A stretch of 64,000 nt of DNA from Myxococcus guangdongensis (GTDB lineage Bacteria; Myxococcota; Myxococcia; Myxococcales; Myxococcaceae): NCBI RefSeq assembly GCF_024198255.1, contig NZ_JAJVKW010000010.1, positions 248,001 to 312,000 of the forward strand. Direction: 5' to 3'. The notes beneath the pieces are model-generated. The model was not told the origin of the DNA, made no database searches, and was given only the letters and a program-made list of their open reading frames with translations. The position numbers were made by a program, and so were the translations under genes. Below are positions 8,925 to 17,012 of the stretch, one piece after another; positions within the stretch are counted from its first letter, which is position 1; every line of letters begins with the position of its first letter.

Positions 8925-9821
8925 GTGTCCTTCGACATCGACCGCTTCCGCGTGGAGAAGCACTACCGCAACACCGCGCCGGTGTCCGTGTTGATGGAGG
9001 ACCTGGACCTGCTCGGGCACTTCGATGAGCGCATGGCCGAGCAGGCCAACATCTGGCGTCGCCGCAGAGGTGTCGTCCTGACGGTCTGCGGCGGCTTCTT
9101 CGCCCTGGCCATCATCCTCCATAACTTCACGGACACCGGGCTCGGTGGGTGGATGGTGGCGCTGGGCATGCTGTCACTCGGGGTCACGGTGTTCCTGCAG
9201 CTCAAGGTCTCCGGTTACGCCGGATGCGACCTCGAAGACCGCCGCTACCAGCTGCCCGCTCGCCTGCTGCGGCCACTGCTTCGCGACATCGACCCGCAGG
9301 AGCCCGTCACGCTGGAGCTGGACTTCCAGCCCGTCGACCACTCCTCGAACTTCACCCGCCAGGGGAAGACACCCACCGGCTGGGAGACGAGAGACTTCGA
9401 GGATGCGTGGCTGTCGCTCCAGGCCCGCTTGCGCGACGGCACCCACCTGCGCCTCTCCCTCACCGAGTGGCTGCAGAAGCGCACGCGCACCCGGCGCAAC
9501 CCGCGCGGCAAGTACAAGACGAAGCACAGGCGCAAGGGCGCCACGTTCCTCCAGGCCCAGCTGCGCGTGAAGCCCGAGCGTCACCCGGGCCTCGCCCAGA
9601 TGCGCGCGCAGGCCCAGCAGGCCGTGAAGCTGCCTCCCACGGTGAAGCTGTCCCGGCTCGACGTGACGGAGGACAAGCTCGCCATGCGCGCCCACATGGA
9701 CTCGGAATGGAAGGTGGAGCCTGACGCGACGCGGGCCTGCCTGATGATGCTGTTGAGCCTCTTCCAGGTGCTCCACGCCTCCTCGGCGCGTGGCAAGCAC
9801 CTCTCCTCGAGGGCTTCATGA
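8925..9821 (+). CDS. two-helix inner-membrane protein, unknown function
   Basis: 298 residues from the GTG at 8925, which has GGGGAG about seven bases upstream. A cytoplasmic N-terminus of about 45 residues precedes two close hydrophobic helices: GVVLTVCGGFFALAIILHNF and GGWMVALGMLSLGVTVFLQL. The rest is a soluble domain with a basic middle (RTRTRRNPRGKYKTKHRRKG). No family was recognised. It is the first gene of a four-gene operon ending with a MurG-like glycosyltransferase: its stop overlaps the next start as ATGA at 9818-9821, indicating coupled translation. This context suggests an envelope role, but that is inference. Confidence 0.75.
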   Translation: MSFDIDRFRVEKHYRNTAPVSVLMEDLDLLGHFDERMAEQANIWRRRRGVVLTVCGGFFALAIILHNFTDTGLGGWMVALGMLSLGVTVFLQLKVSGYAGCDLEDRRYQLPARLLRPLLRDIDPQEPVTLELDFQPVDHSSNFTRQGKTPTGWETRDFEDAWLSLQARLRDGTHLRLSLTEWLQKRTRTRRNPRGKYKTKHRRKGATFLQAQLRVKPERHPGLAQMRAQAQQAVKLPPTVKLSRLDVTEDKLAMRAHMDSEWKVEPDATRACLMMLLSLFQVLHASSARGKHLSSRAS

Positions 9822-10471
9822 GCCGCCTCCCACTCCTCCTCTGCCTGTTGCTCGTCGCGGGCTGCTCGCGTCCCTCCGGCTCCGAGCCTCCCCAGGTCCC
9901 CACGAGCGCCGCCGCTCCCGCGGAGGACGTGCCCCTGCCGGGCAAGCTCAAGTTCAAGGACGGCGACGGCCGCGAGCGCTTCTCCCTCAAGCCCAAGGAC
10001 GATGGCGCCAAGCTCGTCGACGGTGACGAGCGCGAGCTGGCGCGCCTCAAGTGGAAGGGCGCCTCCCTCAAGGTCTCCGGTCCGGATGATGTGGCGCTGG
10101 GGTATGTGCTCGGCTCGTCCGGTGGCGCGCTCATCGTGCGCGATGGCGAGCAGAAGCAGGTGCTCTACACGCTCTCCATCCAGGGCCCCGGTTGGCGCCT
10201 CACCGACGCCAAGGGTTCGCTGCTCTACACCGTGTCCCCGGATGACGAGGGCGCCCGTGTCCAGGATGCTCAGGGCGCGGAGGTTGCTCGCGTGAAGGTG
10301 CGCGAGGGCAAGGTGTCCCTGCGCGATGCCCAGGGCAAGACGACGCTCTCCACGCATGCGCTCGTGCGCGCGGACGCGGCGGCGTGCCTCGCGTTCGAGT
10401 CGGTGTCCTTGCCGCTGCGCGTGGCGCTGCTCCACCAACTCCAGCAGCCGCCTTCCGGACCCACGCCATGA
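9818..10471 (+). CDS. lipoprotein of unknown function
   Basis: 217 residues. The signal LPLLLCLLLVAGC is a clear lipoprotein signal with lipobox VAGC at residues 13-16; a Pro/Ala-rich linker follows. The mature part is built of short beta-like repeats (LKFKDGDGRERFSLKPKDDGAKL, LYTLSIQGPGWRLTDAKGSLLYTVS), so a small beta-propeller or barrel-like fold is possible. It overlaps both neighbours by four bases (ATGA at each end), so it is translated with the upstream membrane protein and the downstream zinc-ribbon protein. Function unknown. Confidence 0.75.
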   Translation: MSRLPLLLCLLLVAGCSRPSGSEPPQVPTSAAAPAEDVPLPGKLKFKDGDGRERFSLKPKDDGAKLVDGDERELARLKWKGASLKVSGPDDVALGYVLGSSGGALIVRDGEQKQVLYTLSIQGPGWRLTDAKGSLLYTVSPDDEGARVQDAQGAEVARVKVREGKVSLRDAQGKTTLSTHALVRADAAACLAFESVSLPLRVALLHQLQQPPSGPTP

Positions 10472-10806
10472 GCGCGAACACTGGCTGTCAGGTGGGGCTG
10501 GGCTTCCTGTTGCCCCGCGAGTGTGGGATGCCCGCGGGCACCCACTGCGAGCTGTGCGGCAAGCTCGCTTGCGAGATGCACCTGACCTCGCAAGAGGACC
10601 AGGTTGTCTGCACGGGGTGCGCGGGCATGCTGTCCGAGGATTCGGACGAGGCGAGCACCTACTACGACGACTATGGCTACTACGGCCGTGGCTCGTCGTG
10701 GGGCAGCGGCTCCTCGAGGGACCCGCATGACTTCACCGAGGCGGACGGCGAGAGCCTGCGCCACGAGGAAGATGCCTCCTTCGAGGAGGACCTGGGCGGA
10801 AGCTGA
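10468..10806 (+). CDS. small zinc-ribbon protein with acidic tail
   Basis: 112 residues from the ATG at 10468, whose ATGA overlaps the preceding stop. Cysteines occur as CGMPAGTHCELCGKLAC...CTGCAG, a pattern of C-x2-C pairs that should bind zinc, like a B-box or FYVE-type knuckle. The C-terminal half is rich in Asp, Glu, Ser, Gly and Tyr (TYYDDYGYYGRGSSWGSGSS) and looks disordered. It ends in TGATG, overlapping the start of the glycosyltransferase by one base. No known function; probably a cytoplasmic partner in the operon. Confidence 0.7.
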   Translation: MSANTGCQVGLGFLLPRECGMPAGTHCELCGKLACEMHLTSQEDQVVCTGCAGMLSEDSDEASTYYDDYGYYGRGSSWGSGSSRDPHDFTEADGESLRHEEDASFEEDLGGS

Positions 10807-11849
10807 TGACCTCCGCGCGCTGGCTCATCTACGCCCTGGGGGGCGGCATGGGGCACTTCACCCGTGCGTCGGGGCTCGCGCGCAATGCGGCTCGGAAGGG
10901 TCATCACGTCACGTTGGTGACGAACAGCCCCTTCGCGCCGGATGTCCCGTTGGAGGCGGTGCTCGGCCCGGAGGTGCACGTGCACCGGTTGAGCCCGGAG
11001 CTGGGCAAGGCCGCGATGCGCGAGACGGTGGACTGTCTGCTCGACGGCGTGCGCCCGGACCTGCTCGTGGTGGACACGTTCCCTCGCGGGCTGGTGGGGG
11101 AGCTGGCGCCGCTGCTGCCCTCGCTGCGCGTGGGCAAGGTGCTGGTGCATCGCGACCTGAATCCGACGTACGTCGCGCGCTTCGACATCGCCGCTGCGGT
11201 GGAGGACTTTCATCTGCTGCTCGTCCCTGGTGAGGATGCGCCCTTCGCGGGGCATCCTCGCGCGGTGCGCACGGAGCCGTGGCTGTTGCTCGGCCGTGAG
11301 GAGTGGCTGGGGCGCGAGGAGGCTCGTGAGCGGCTGGGTGTGGCGCCTGATGACATGCGTCCGCTCGTCGCGGTGATGGGCAGCGGCAATGCGGTGGAGG
11401 TGGAGGAGGCGGGGCTCATCGCCGCGCGGCTGCAGGAGCGGCTCGGGGCTCTGGCTCCGGTGCGGTGGCTCGCGCCTCCGGGGCCTTGGCTCTCGGATAA
11501 GACGCCTCGGAAGAAGAACGTGGTGCGTGACGGCGCGCCCCGTCCGTTGCGTGTGTGGCCCGCGTTGGCGGTGATGTCCGGCGTGGACGTGTTGGTGGGC
11601 GCGGGTGGCTACAACACCGTGCAGGAGGCTCGCGTGACGGGCACTCCGCTGGTGGCCCTGGCGCGGGAGCGGCGCTATGACCGGCAGGCGGTGCGGCTGC
11701 GCCCCGAGGAGCTGGCGCGCACGCCCGAGGAGCTGGTGGAGCGGGCTGTGGAGTTGGCGGGCTCGCGCCCGAGGCGGGACCCGCCGAGCTACGCGAATGG
11801 CGCTCGGGACGCGGTGGCGCTCATCGAGCGCATCCTGCTCGGCGCTTGA
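10806..11849 (+). CDS. MurG-like (GT28/GT1) glycosyltransferase
   Basis: 347 residues. The N-terminus (residues 5-40) has LIYALGGGMGHFTRASGLARNAARKGHHVTLV, the Gly-rich loop and acceptor side of MurG and UDP-glycosyltransferases. Near residues 258-278 VDVLVGAGGYNTVQEARVTGTPLVALA is the GGxNT.E...G.P donor-site block of these enzymes. It differs from true MurG in length and in the AYERRYDRQAVR-type region, here ALARERRYDRQAVRL, so it is more likely a paralogue acting on a secondary glycan. It is the last gene of the four-gene operon and is followed by a hairpin terminator at 11861-11883. Confidence 0.8.
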   Translation: MTSARWLIYALGGGMGHFTRASGLARNAARKGHHVTLVTNSPFAPDVPLEAVLGPEVHVHRLSPELGKAAMRETVDCLLDGVRPDLLVVDTFPRGLVGELAPLLPSLRVGKVLVHRDLNPTYVARFDIAAAVEDFHLLLVPGEDAPFAGHPRAVRTEPWLLLGREEWLGREEARERLGVAPDDMRPLVAVMGSGNAVEVEEAGLIAARLQERLGALAPVRWLAPPGPWLSDKTPRKKNVVRDGAPRPLRVWPALAVMSGVDVLVGAGGYNTVQEARVTGTPLVALARERRYDRQAVRLRPEELARTPEELVERAVELAGSRPRRDPPSYANGARDAVALIERILLGA

Positions 11850-11860
11850 ACCCCGGCGCC

Positions 11861-11883
11861 GTGCTCCGCGATGAACGGAGCAC
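11861..11883. terminator. bidirectional hairpin terminator
   Basis: GTGCTCCG at 11861-11868 pairs perfectly with CGGAGCAC at 11876-11883 around a 7-base loop. It lies between the convergent stops at 11849 and 11899, where it would serve both transcripts. There is no strong U-tract. Confidence 0.6.
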
Positions 11884-11898
11884 AGGACGCGGCGGTGC

Positions 11899-12282
11899 TC
11901 AGTGCTTGAGGTCCTTGTGGCCCGGCGCGGGGTCGATGCCGTGCGCCATGATGAAGTGGTAGAGCACCTGCGGGTCCTCCTTCGGACCGCCCATCAGCTC
12001 CACCAGGAAGTGACCCTGGGTGCCCGAGTCCGGGTCCGGCGCCACGTTCACCTCCGTGACCTCACGGCCCGCCATCACCAGCTCGCCCACGAGCACCTTG
12101 CCCTTGAGCACCTGGATGATGTGCTGGCGGTCCTCCTCGAGCACCACCCAGTGGAAGTCGTCGTGGTCGTACAGCATCGCGTCGACCGAGCCGCACCGGA
12201 GGATGCACTGGGTGTGTTCCTGGAGCCAGCGCCAGAAACCATCGAACTTCAAGGTACGACTCGGCTGGGGGAGCATGTCCAT
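11899..12282 (-). CDS. conserved hypothetical protein, 127 residues
   Basis: Start chosen at the ATG at 12282, which has GAGG eight bases upstream; longer readings run into low-complexity sequence. The product is hydrophilic with no signal peptide and no membrane helix. It has the Trp-rich start FDGFWRWLQEHTQCIL, an acidic/His stretch LYDHDDFHWVVLEEDRQHI, and a tail GHKDLKH. No family was recognised. The alternation of short beta-like strands (HFLVELMGG, VLVGELVMAG) suggests a small alpha/beta domain. It is a single gene between convergent and divergent neighbours. Confidence 0.65.
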   Translation of the reverse strand: MDMLPQPSRTLKFDGFWRWLQEHTQCILRCGSVDAMLYDHDDFHWVVLEEDRQHIIQVLKGKVLVGELVMAGREVTEVNVAPDPDSGTQGHFLVELMGGPKEDPQVLYHFIMAHGIDPAPGHKDLKH

Positions 12283-12540
12283 GGTGGTGACCTCGCGCGC
12301 GGCCAGCAGGCGCTCGCTCGCCCGCCTCGCTGAAACCTCCCTAGCACGATTGCCCGCCGCCGGTGCTGACACCGTGCGGGGAACCCACCCCCGCGCCGGG
12401 CCGCTGTCCACTCGGTGAATCCCCCACGCCCTGGGCTTGTTCCTCCAGTCAGGTAAGGGGCACCGCCGTCTCACCCGTCCCCATTCCAGGAGGGCCTCCA
12501 CCGTGACCCGTCCCGCCCGCGTGATTCTCCGGGAGGCACC

Positions 12541-14034
12541 ATGAGCCTGCGCGCCTGGCTGGCCGCCACCATGGGCGGACTGGCCCTCCTGACGCTCGTC
12601 GCCGCCACTGCGCTCATCGTCCTCACGAACGCGCAGAACCACTCGGCGAACACGCTCGGCAACTCCGTGGACGGGCTGCACATGGCGGAGGAGCTGGAGA
12701 TCGACCTGCTCAACCACTTCCGCCTCAGCGGCGGCGCGGGCCCGCAGGACACCCGCTCCCAACTCATCCGCGGTCGCTCCGTGGAGAGCATCGAGGCCTC
12801 GTTCCCCCTCCTGCTCGACGGGCTGGAGCAGAACGCCGTCTCCGACGCCGAGCGGGCCCTCATCCAGGAAGTGGAAGGAGACTTCGGGCGCTACCTGGAG
12901 GCCCAGCGAGGGGCCCTCCGTCTGCCCGAGCGCACGCGTCTGGCCCCCGTGGTGCCCGCGATGGACGCGGCGCTGGATTCACTCGAGCGGCTGGTGCAGC
13001 TCAACGTGGAGGAGGCCCGCGTCGCGCGCGATGCCTCGGCGGACTTGAACCGGCTGGGCAACACCGTGGGGCTGTCGCTGTGCGGCCTGCTCCTGGTGGC
13101 CTTCGTCGTGGGCTCGTTCCTGCTCCAGCGCATCGCGCTCCAGCCGCTGAAGGACATCAGCCAGTCCATGCGCCGCTTCGGCGTGGGCCGCAAGCGCACG
13201 CGCGCGCCGGTGGCGGGACCCACGGAGCTGCGGGACATGGCCCGCACCTTCAACGAGATGGCCAACAGCCTGACGTACCAGCAGGAGCAGCAGCTCGCCT
13301 TCCTCGCCGGCGTGGCCCACGAGCTGCGAAACCCCCTGTCCGCGCTGAAGCTGTCCACCGCTCTGTCCGAGCGAAGCCAGGCCCAGCTCACGCCCGAACG
13401 CATGCACCGCACGCTGGCGCTGGTGGGACGTCAGGTGGAGCGACTGGACCGCATGGTGGGCGACCTGCTCGACGCCACGCGCATCGAGGCGGGCAAGCTG
13501 GAGCTGCGCCCGGAGGTGCGGGACGCGCGCGAGCTGGCGCGGGGCGTGGTGGAGCTGTACCGCTCGAGCGACAGCGGACACGTGCTCCAGCTGGACGTGC
13601 CGGACGCGCCGCTCTTCGTGCGCGCGGACCCGGACCGGCTGGAGCAGGTGATGGCCAACCTGGTGAGCAACGCGCTGAAGTACTCACCGGCGGGGAGCCG
13701 CGTGGACGTGGCGGTGCGCGGGGAGCAGTCACACGTGCTCCTGTTGGTGAAGGACCAGGGCATCGGCATCTCCGAGGAGGACATGGCCATCCTCTTCGCG
13801 CCCTTCCAGCGGCTGGGCAACCCGCGCGGCAAGCGCGCTCCGGGGGTGGGGCTGGGGCTGTCCGTGGCCCGGCGCATCGTGGAGGCGCACGGCGGGAACA
13901 TCGAGGTGCAGAGCGCGCCCGGGGCGGGGTCCACCTTCTGCGTCCGGCTGGCGCGGGTGGGCGGCGAGAAGTCGCACGACGCCGAGGGACCGGCCCCGGA
14001 GGCCCGGGGCGGGGGGCCGGACGCCTGGCACTAG
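12541..14034 (+). CDS. HAMP-containing sensor histidine kinase
   Basis: 497 residues. A first membrane helix (about 8-29) and a second (174-195, LGNTVGLSLCGLLLVAFVVGSF) enclose a periplasmic sensor domain of about 145 residues. A HAMP linker (196-247) is followed by the dimerisation/phosphoacceptor helix with H260 in VAHELRNPLSALK. The ATPase domain shows the N box NLVSNALKYS (373-382), the G1 box DQGIGI (405-410) and the G2 box GVGLGLSVARR (435-445), so it should be an active kinase. No response regulator is adjacent; it is an orphan, as is usual in myxobacteria, and its partner cannot be named. Confidence 0.95.
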   Translation: MSLRAWLAATMGGLALLTLVAATALIVLTNAQNHSANTLGNSVDGLHMAEELEIDLLNHFRLSGGAGPQDTRSQLIRGRSVESIEASFPLLLDGLEQNAVSDAERALIQEVEGDFGRYLEAQRGALRLPERTRLAPVVPAMDAALDSLERLVQLNVEEARVARDASADLNRLGNTVGLSLCGLLLVAFVVGSFLLQRIALQPLKDISQSMRRFGVGRKRTRAPVAGPTELRDMARTFNEMANSLTYQQEQQLAFLAGVAHELRNPLSALKLSTALSERSQAQLTPERMHRTLALVGRQVERLDRMVGDLLDATRIEAGKLELRPEVRDARELARGVVELYRSSDSGHVLQLDVPDAPLFVRADPDRLEQVMANLVSNALKYSPAGSRVDVAVRGEQSHVLLLVKDQGIGISEEDMAILFAPFQRLGNPRGKRAPGVGLGLSVARRIVEAHGGNIEVQSAPGAGSTFCVRLARVGGEKSHDAEGPAPEARGGGPDAWH

Positions 14035-14134
14035 ACGCAAAGCGTTGCGCGTGACGCTCGTGTCGTGGAGGCTGGGTGCGCCGGACGCTCGTAGGACGTA
14101 CCTTCCGGGCCACATGCCAGGAGTCGCAGGGATT

Positions 14135-14740
14135 ATGAAGAATTCGCGCCGGGTCGCGCCGCTCGCCATCCTGCTGTCCGTGGGAGGACTGCTGGGGGCG
14201 TGTGCCTCCCGCCAGACGGCGCCCGAGGCCCCGGTGGCCCCGTCGGCCGCCGCCAGTGCTTCTGTCGTCCAGTCCACGGAGGGCGGCTTCTCCGTCGCGC
14301 TGCCGGGGCCGGTGAGCGAGGAGCGCCGCTCGCAGCTGACGGATGTGGGCGAGGTGACACTCCATACGTTCATCGCCGAGCGCAAGGAGGCGTCCACGGC
14401 GTACTACGTCTCGTACACGGACTTCCCCGCGTCGGCCGTGTCGCAGGCGAAGCCGAGCGACGTGGTGTCGCGCGCGAGCATGGGCGCGCTGGAGGCGCTG
14501 GGGGCCACGGGCGTGTCCTCGCGGCCGCTGACGCTGGAGGGCTTCCCGGGCTGGGAGGTGGAGGGCATCTCCGGACCGCGCCGGCTCAAGGGCCGCTTCT
14601 TCCTGGTGGGCCCCCGGCTCTATCAGCAGCTGTTGCTCCACCCGGAGGGCAAGCCGCCCGCCGACGCGGAGGCGTTCTTCGAGTCCTTCCGCCTGGACCC
14701 CCAGGTGGCGGCGATGCTGTCGGGCGCGCAGCGCTCCTGA
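14135..14740 (+). CDS. lipoprotein of unknown function
   Basis: About 201 residues from the ATG at 14135, preceded by a short AGGG. The N-terminus MKNSRRVAPLAILLSVGGLLGAC is a textbook lipoprotein signal with lipobox LGAC. After an Ala/Pro/Ser linker a compact domain follows (FSVALPGPVSEERRSQ...HTFIAERKEASTAYYVSYTDF...), a layout common in myxobacterial small lipoproteins that resemble the PsbP/MOG1-like fold. No catalytic motif is visible. It lies 101 bp after the sensor kinase on the same strand, so co-transcription with the kinase is possible. Confidence 0.75.
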   Translation: MKNSRRVAPLAILLSVGGLLGACASRQTAPEAPVAPSAAASASVVQSTEGGFSVALPGPVSEERRSQLTDVGEVTLHTFIAERKEASTAYYVSYTDFPASAVSQAKPSDVVSRASMGALEALGATGVSSRPLTLEGFPGWEVEGISGPRRLKGRFFLVGPRLYQQLLLHPEGKPPADAEAFFESFRLDPQVAAMLSGAQRS

Positions 14741-14759
14741 GGTGCCTTCATGACGGCAC

Positions 14760-15767
14760 GTGCGCTATGCCCGTGTCGTCATGAACCTGTCCGCCATCGA
14801 CCTGAACCTGTTCCTCGTGCTGCACGCGGTGCTGGAGACGGGGAGCGCCACGGACGCGGCCAAGCAGCTCCACGTCACGCAGTCCGCGGTGAGCAACGCG
14901 CTCGCGAGGCTGCGGGAGATGTTGGGGGACCCTCTCTTCGTGCGCAGCGGACGCGGCCTGGTGCCCACGCCGCGCTGCGAGGAGCTCCGGCCGCTCGTGG
15001 TCAACGCGGTGGCGCAGCTGCAGGTGGCCGTGGACGGACAGCGCTTCGTGCCCGAGGAGAGCACGCGCACCTTCACGCTGTCGTGTGGCGACAACCAGGA
15101 TGTCTGTGAGGTGCCTCGCGTGGTGGAGGCCTTCGCCCAGAAGCTTCCCCGCGCGCGGCTGCGTGTGGTGAGCATCGACTTCCTGATTGCCTCGGACGGG
15201 TTGTCCACGGGCGAGGTGGACGCGGCGCTGGCGCCCCAGATGGTGGCGGCGCGCGACGGCTACTTCTCCGAGGAGCTCTACCTCGAGGAGGTGGCCTTCC
15301 TCGTGCGCAAGGAGCATCCGCGCCTGCGCGGGTCGACGCTGACGAAGGAGGAGTTCAACGCCTCCCAGCACATCGGCATGGTCATCGCGCAGGGGCGTCC
15401 GGGCGTCGGCCACCGGTACTTCCAGGAGTTCTGCAAGGAGCACGGCCTGGAGTTCAACCCCACGCTGTCCGTCTCGCACTTCATCGCCGCGGGCATGGCC
15501 GTCACGCGCACGGACTACGTGGCGGGAATGCCGGGGCGCACCGCGGACGCGCTGTGCGCGATGCTGCCCGTCAAGCGGCTGCGCCTGGCCATCCACACGC
15601 CGCCCATGCTCATGTCGCTGATATGGCACGAGCGCACGCACGCGGACCCCGGCGCGCGCTACTTCCGGCAGCTGATGGTGGAGGTGTTGAAGGAGCACTC
15701 GATGACGCGGGCGGCGGAGCCTCGTGCGAAGCCGCCGGCCGCCGCGCGTCGGGCCCGGGGACGCTGA
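14760..15767 (+). CDS. LysR-family transcriptional regulator
   Basis: 335 residues (GTG at 14760) or 328 (ATG at 14781, giving MNLSAIDLNLFLVLHAVLE, the more usual LysR opening). The winged helix-turn-helix is GSATDAAKQLHVTQSAVSNALARLREMLGDPLFVRSGRG, close to the NodD/NahR/LeuO branch, including the LFVRSGRG tail. The effector-binding domain of two alpha/beta lobes follows (TFTLSCGDNQDVCEVPRVV...). The C-terminus is a basic, Ala/Arg-rich extension. It converges on the pirin gene, separated by a hairpin. Its target is unknown. Confidence 0.92.
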   Translation: MRYARVVMNLSAIDLNLFLVLHAVLETGSATDAAKQLHVTQSAVSNALARLREMLGDPLFVRSGRGLVPTPRCEELRPLVVNAVAQLQVAVDGQRFVPEESTRTFTLSCGDNQDVCEVPRVVEAFAQKLPRARLRVVSIDFLIASDGLSTGEVDAALAPQMVAARDGYFSEELYLEEVAFLVRKEHPRLRGSTLTKEEFNASQHIGMVIAQGRPGVGHRYFQEFCKEHGLEFNPTLSVSHFIAAGMAVTRTDYVAGMPGRTADALCAMLPVKRLRLAIHTPPMLMSLIWHERTHADPGARYFRQLMVEVLKEHSMTRAAEPRAKPPAAARRARGR

Positions 15768-15769
15768 TC

Positions 15770-15798
15770 GCCCGTCGGCGCACGGGGCTCCGACGGGC
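15770..15798. terminator. bidirectional hairpin terminator
   Basis: GCCCGTCGG (15770-15778) pairs perfectly with CCGACGGGC (15790-15798) around 11 bases, followed on the plus strand by GTCGCGTTTC. It lies between the convergent lysR and pirin stop codons. Confidence 0.65.
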
Positions 15799-15810
15799 GT
15801 CGCGTTTCAC

Positions 15811-16752
15811 CTACCCGGTGGTGCCGGGCGCATCCTCGGGGAGGTCGCCGAAGCGGCCCGTCTCGAAGTCATGAATCGCCTGGAACAGCTCGCGCTGGCT
15901 GTTCATGACGAACGGGCCCATGTGGAAGATGGGCTCGCGGATGGGCTCGCCCGCGAGGACCACCAGGTGCGTGTCCTCCTCTGCGAGGAGCGTCAGGTGC
16001 TCGCCGTCGTTGGCGAACACGGCCAGCTCCCCGGAGGTGGCCCGCTCACCGCCGGACGACACGCGGCCGGAGGCGACGAGCACCATGGCGTTGTGGCCAC
16101 GGGGCAGGGGGACTTCGAGCTGGGTTCCGGCTCGCACGTTGACGTCGAGCAGGGTGATGGGCGTGAAGGTCCGGGCGGGGCCTCGGGTGTCGGCGAAGTC
16201 GCCCGCGATGACGCGCACCGTGCCGCCCTCGATGGGGACGGTCGGAATCTGGGCCGCGGTGATGGGCTGGTAGCCCGGGGCGGCCCGCTTGTCGGCGCGA
16301 GGGAGGTTCACCCAGATCTGCAGGAACTCGAAGACGCCGCCGTGGCGGGAGAAGGCCTTCTCATGGAACTCCTCGTGGAGGATGCCGGACGCGGCCGTCA
16401 TCCACTGCACGTCGCCCGGGCCGATGACGCCCGAGTGGCCCGCGTTGTCACGGTGCGCGACGACGCCCTGGAAGGCGAGCGAGACGGTCTCGAAGCCCCG
16501 GTGCGGGTGCCAGCCGACGCCGCGCTGGCCCTTGGCGAGGGGCGGGTACGCGTGCGGCGGATGGTGGTCCAGGAGCAGGAAGGGACTGACGCGCTCCTGG
16601 GTGAGGCCGCCACTGGGGACGAGCGTCTTGACGCGGAAGCCGTCACCGACCCAGTGCAGGGGCCCGCCGCCGTGGACGCTCTCGAGCGTCCGCGCGCGGG
16701 GAAGCGCATGGGGAACGGTGGGGGGAGGAAGTGTCTGGGTCGTGGTGCTCAT
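15811..16752 (-). CDS. pirin family protein
   Basis: 313 residues from the ATG at 16752. Bicupin of the pirin family: the N-terminal cupin carries the metal-binding signature GWHPHRGFETVSL (around residue 80) and later HEEFHEKAFSR, where pirins have the remaining His/Glu ligands. The tail HMGPFVMNSQRELFQAIHDFETGRFG is the family's typical C-terminus. Pirins are iron-binding cupins; some act as quercetin dioxygenases and some as redox-linked regulators. A 15-bp palindrome lies 50 bp upstream, and a copied lysR 3' end just beyond that, suggesting this gene was once directly behind the lysR gene at 18916-19851. Confidence 0.92.
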   Translation of the reverse strand: MSTTTQTLPPPTVPHALPRARTLESVHGGGPLHWVGDGFRVKTLVPSGGLTQERVSPFLLLDHHPPHAYPPLAKGQRGVGWHPHRGFETVSLAFQGVVAHRDNAGHSGVIGPGDVQWMTAASGILHEEFHEKAFSRHGGVFEFLQIWVNLPRADKRAAPGYQPITAAQIPTVPIEGGTVRVIAGDFADTRGPARTFTPITLLDVNVRAGTQLEVPLPRGHNAMVLVASGRVSSGGERATSGELAVFANDGEHLTLLAEEDTHLVVLAGEPIREPIFHMGPFVMNSQRELFQAIHDFETGRFGDLPEDAPGTTG

Positions 16753-16800
16753 GACCCAAACAGTAAGGGCGGGAGGCGCGGTGTAAATCGCCGCCACCCA

Positions 16801-16815
16801 TGATGCTTAGCATCA
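16801..16815. promoter_or_regulatory. 15-bp palindromic operator upstream of pirin
   Basis: TGATGCTTAGCATCA is a perfect palindrome except for its central base and fits the T-N11-A pattern bound by LysR regulators. It lies 48-62 bp upstream of the pirin ATG and abuts the copied lysR 3' end. Binding by the TetR or LysR proteins encoded nearby is inference. Confidence 0.55.
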
Positions 16816-16935
16816 CGTCGTGTGATGGTCCGCGGACAGCGCGAGCTGACACAGGTCCGTGAGCCGGTTCGAGGCCCACGTGGCCACCGGGCCCAGCGGC
16901 ACGCCCTTGCGGCGCACCAGGGCGAGCGGGCGCCG
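16816..16935. repeat. direct repeat, left copy: duplicated lysR 3' end
   Basis: These 120 bp match 18922-19041 at 118 positions; the two differences are at 16840 (C/T) and 16933 (C/T). The sequence encodes the last 40 or so residues of the LysR regulator at 18916-19851 on the minus strand, up to DHHTT, after which this copy has TGA at once. Sequence similarity stops abruptly on both sides. The two copies bracket a 2.1-kb unit holding a toxin and an immunity gene. Confidence 0.95.
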
Positions 16936-17012
16936 CTTCCTTGAATCGCTCTGCTGAAGTGAGGATAGCTTGACCTCCAGGTTTTAATGGGGTGGCTGCC
17001 TTCGGAGGCTCT

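Noticed and set aside
14036..14049. CGCAAAGCGTTGCG stem after the histidine kinase as a terminator
   Set aside because: Only five pairs and no U-tract; too weak to separate the kinase from the lipoprotein gene.
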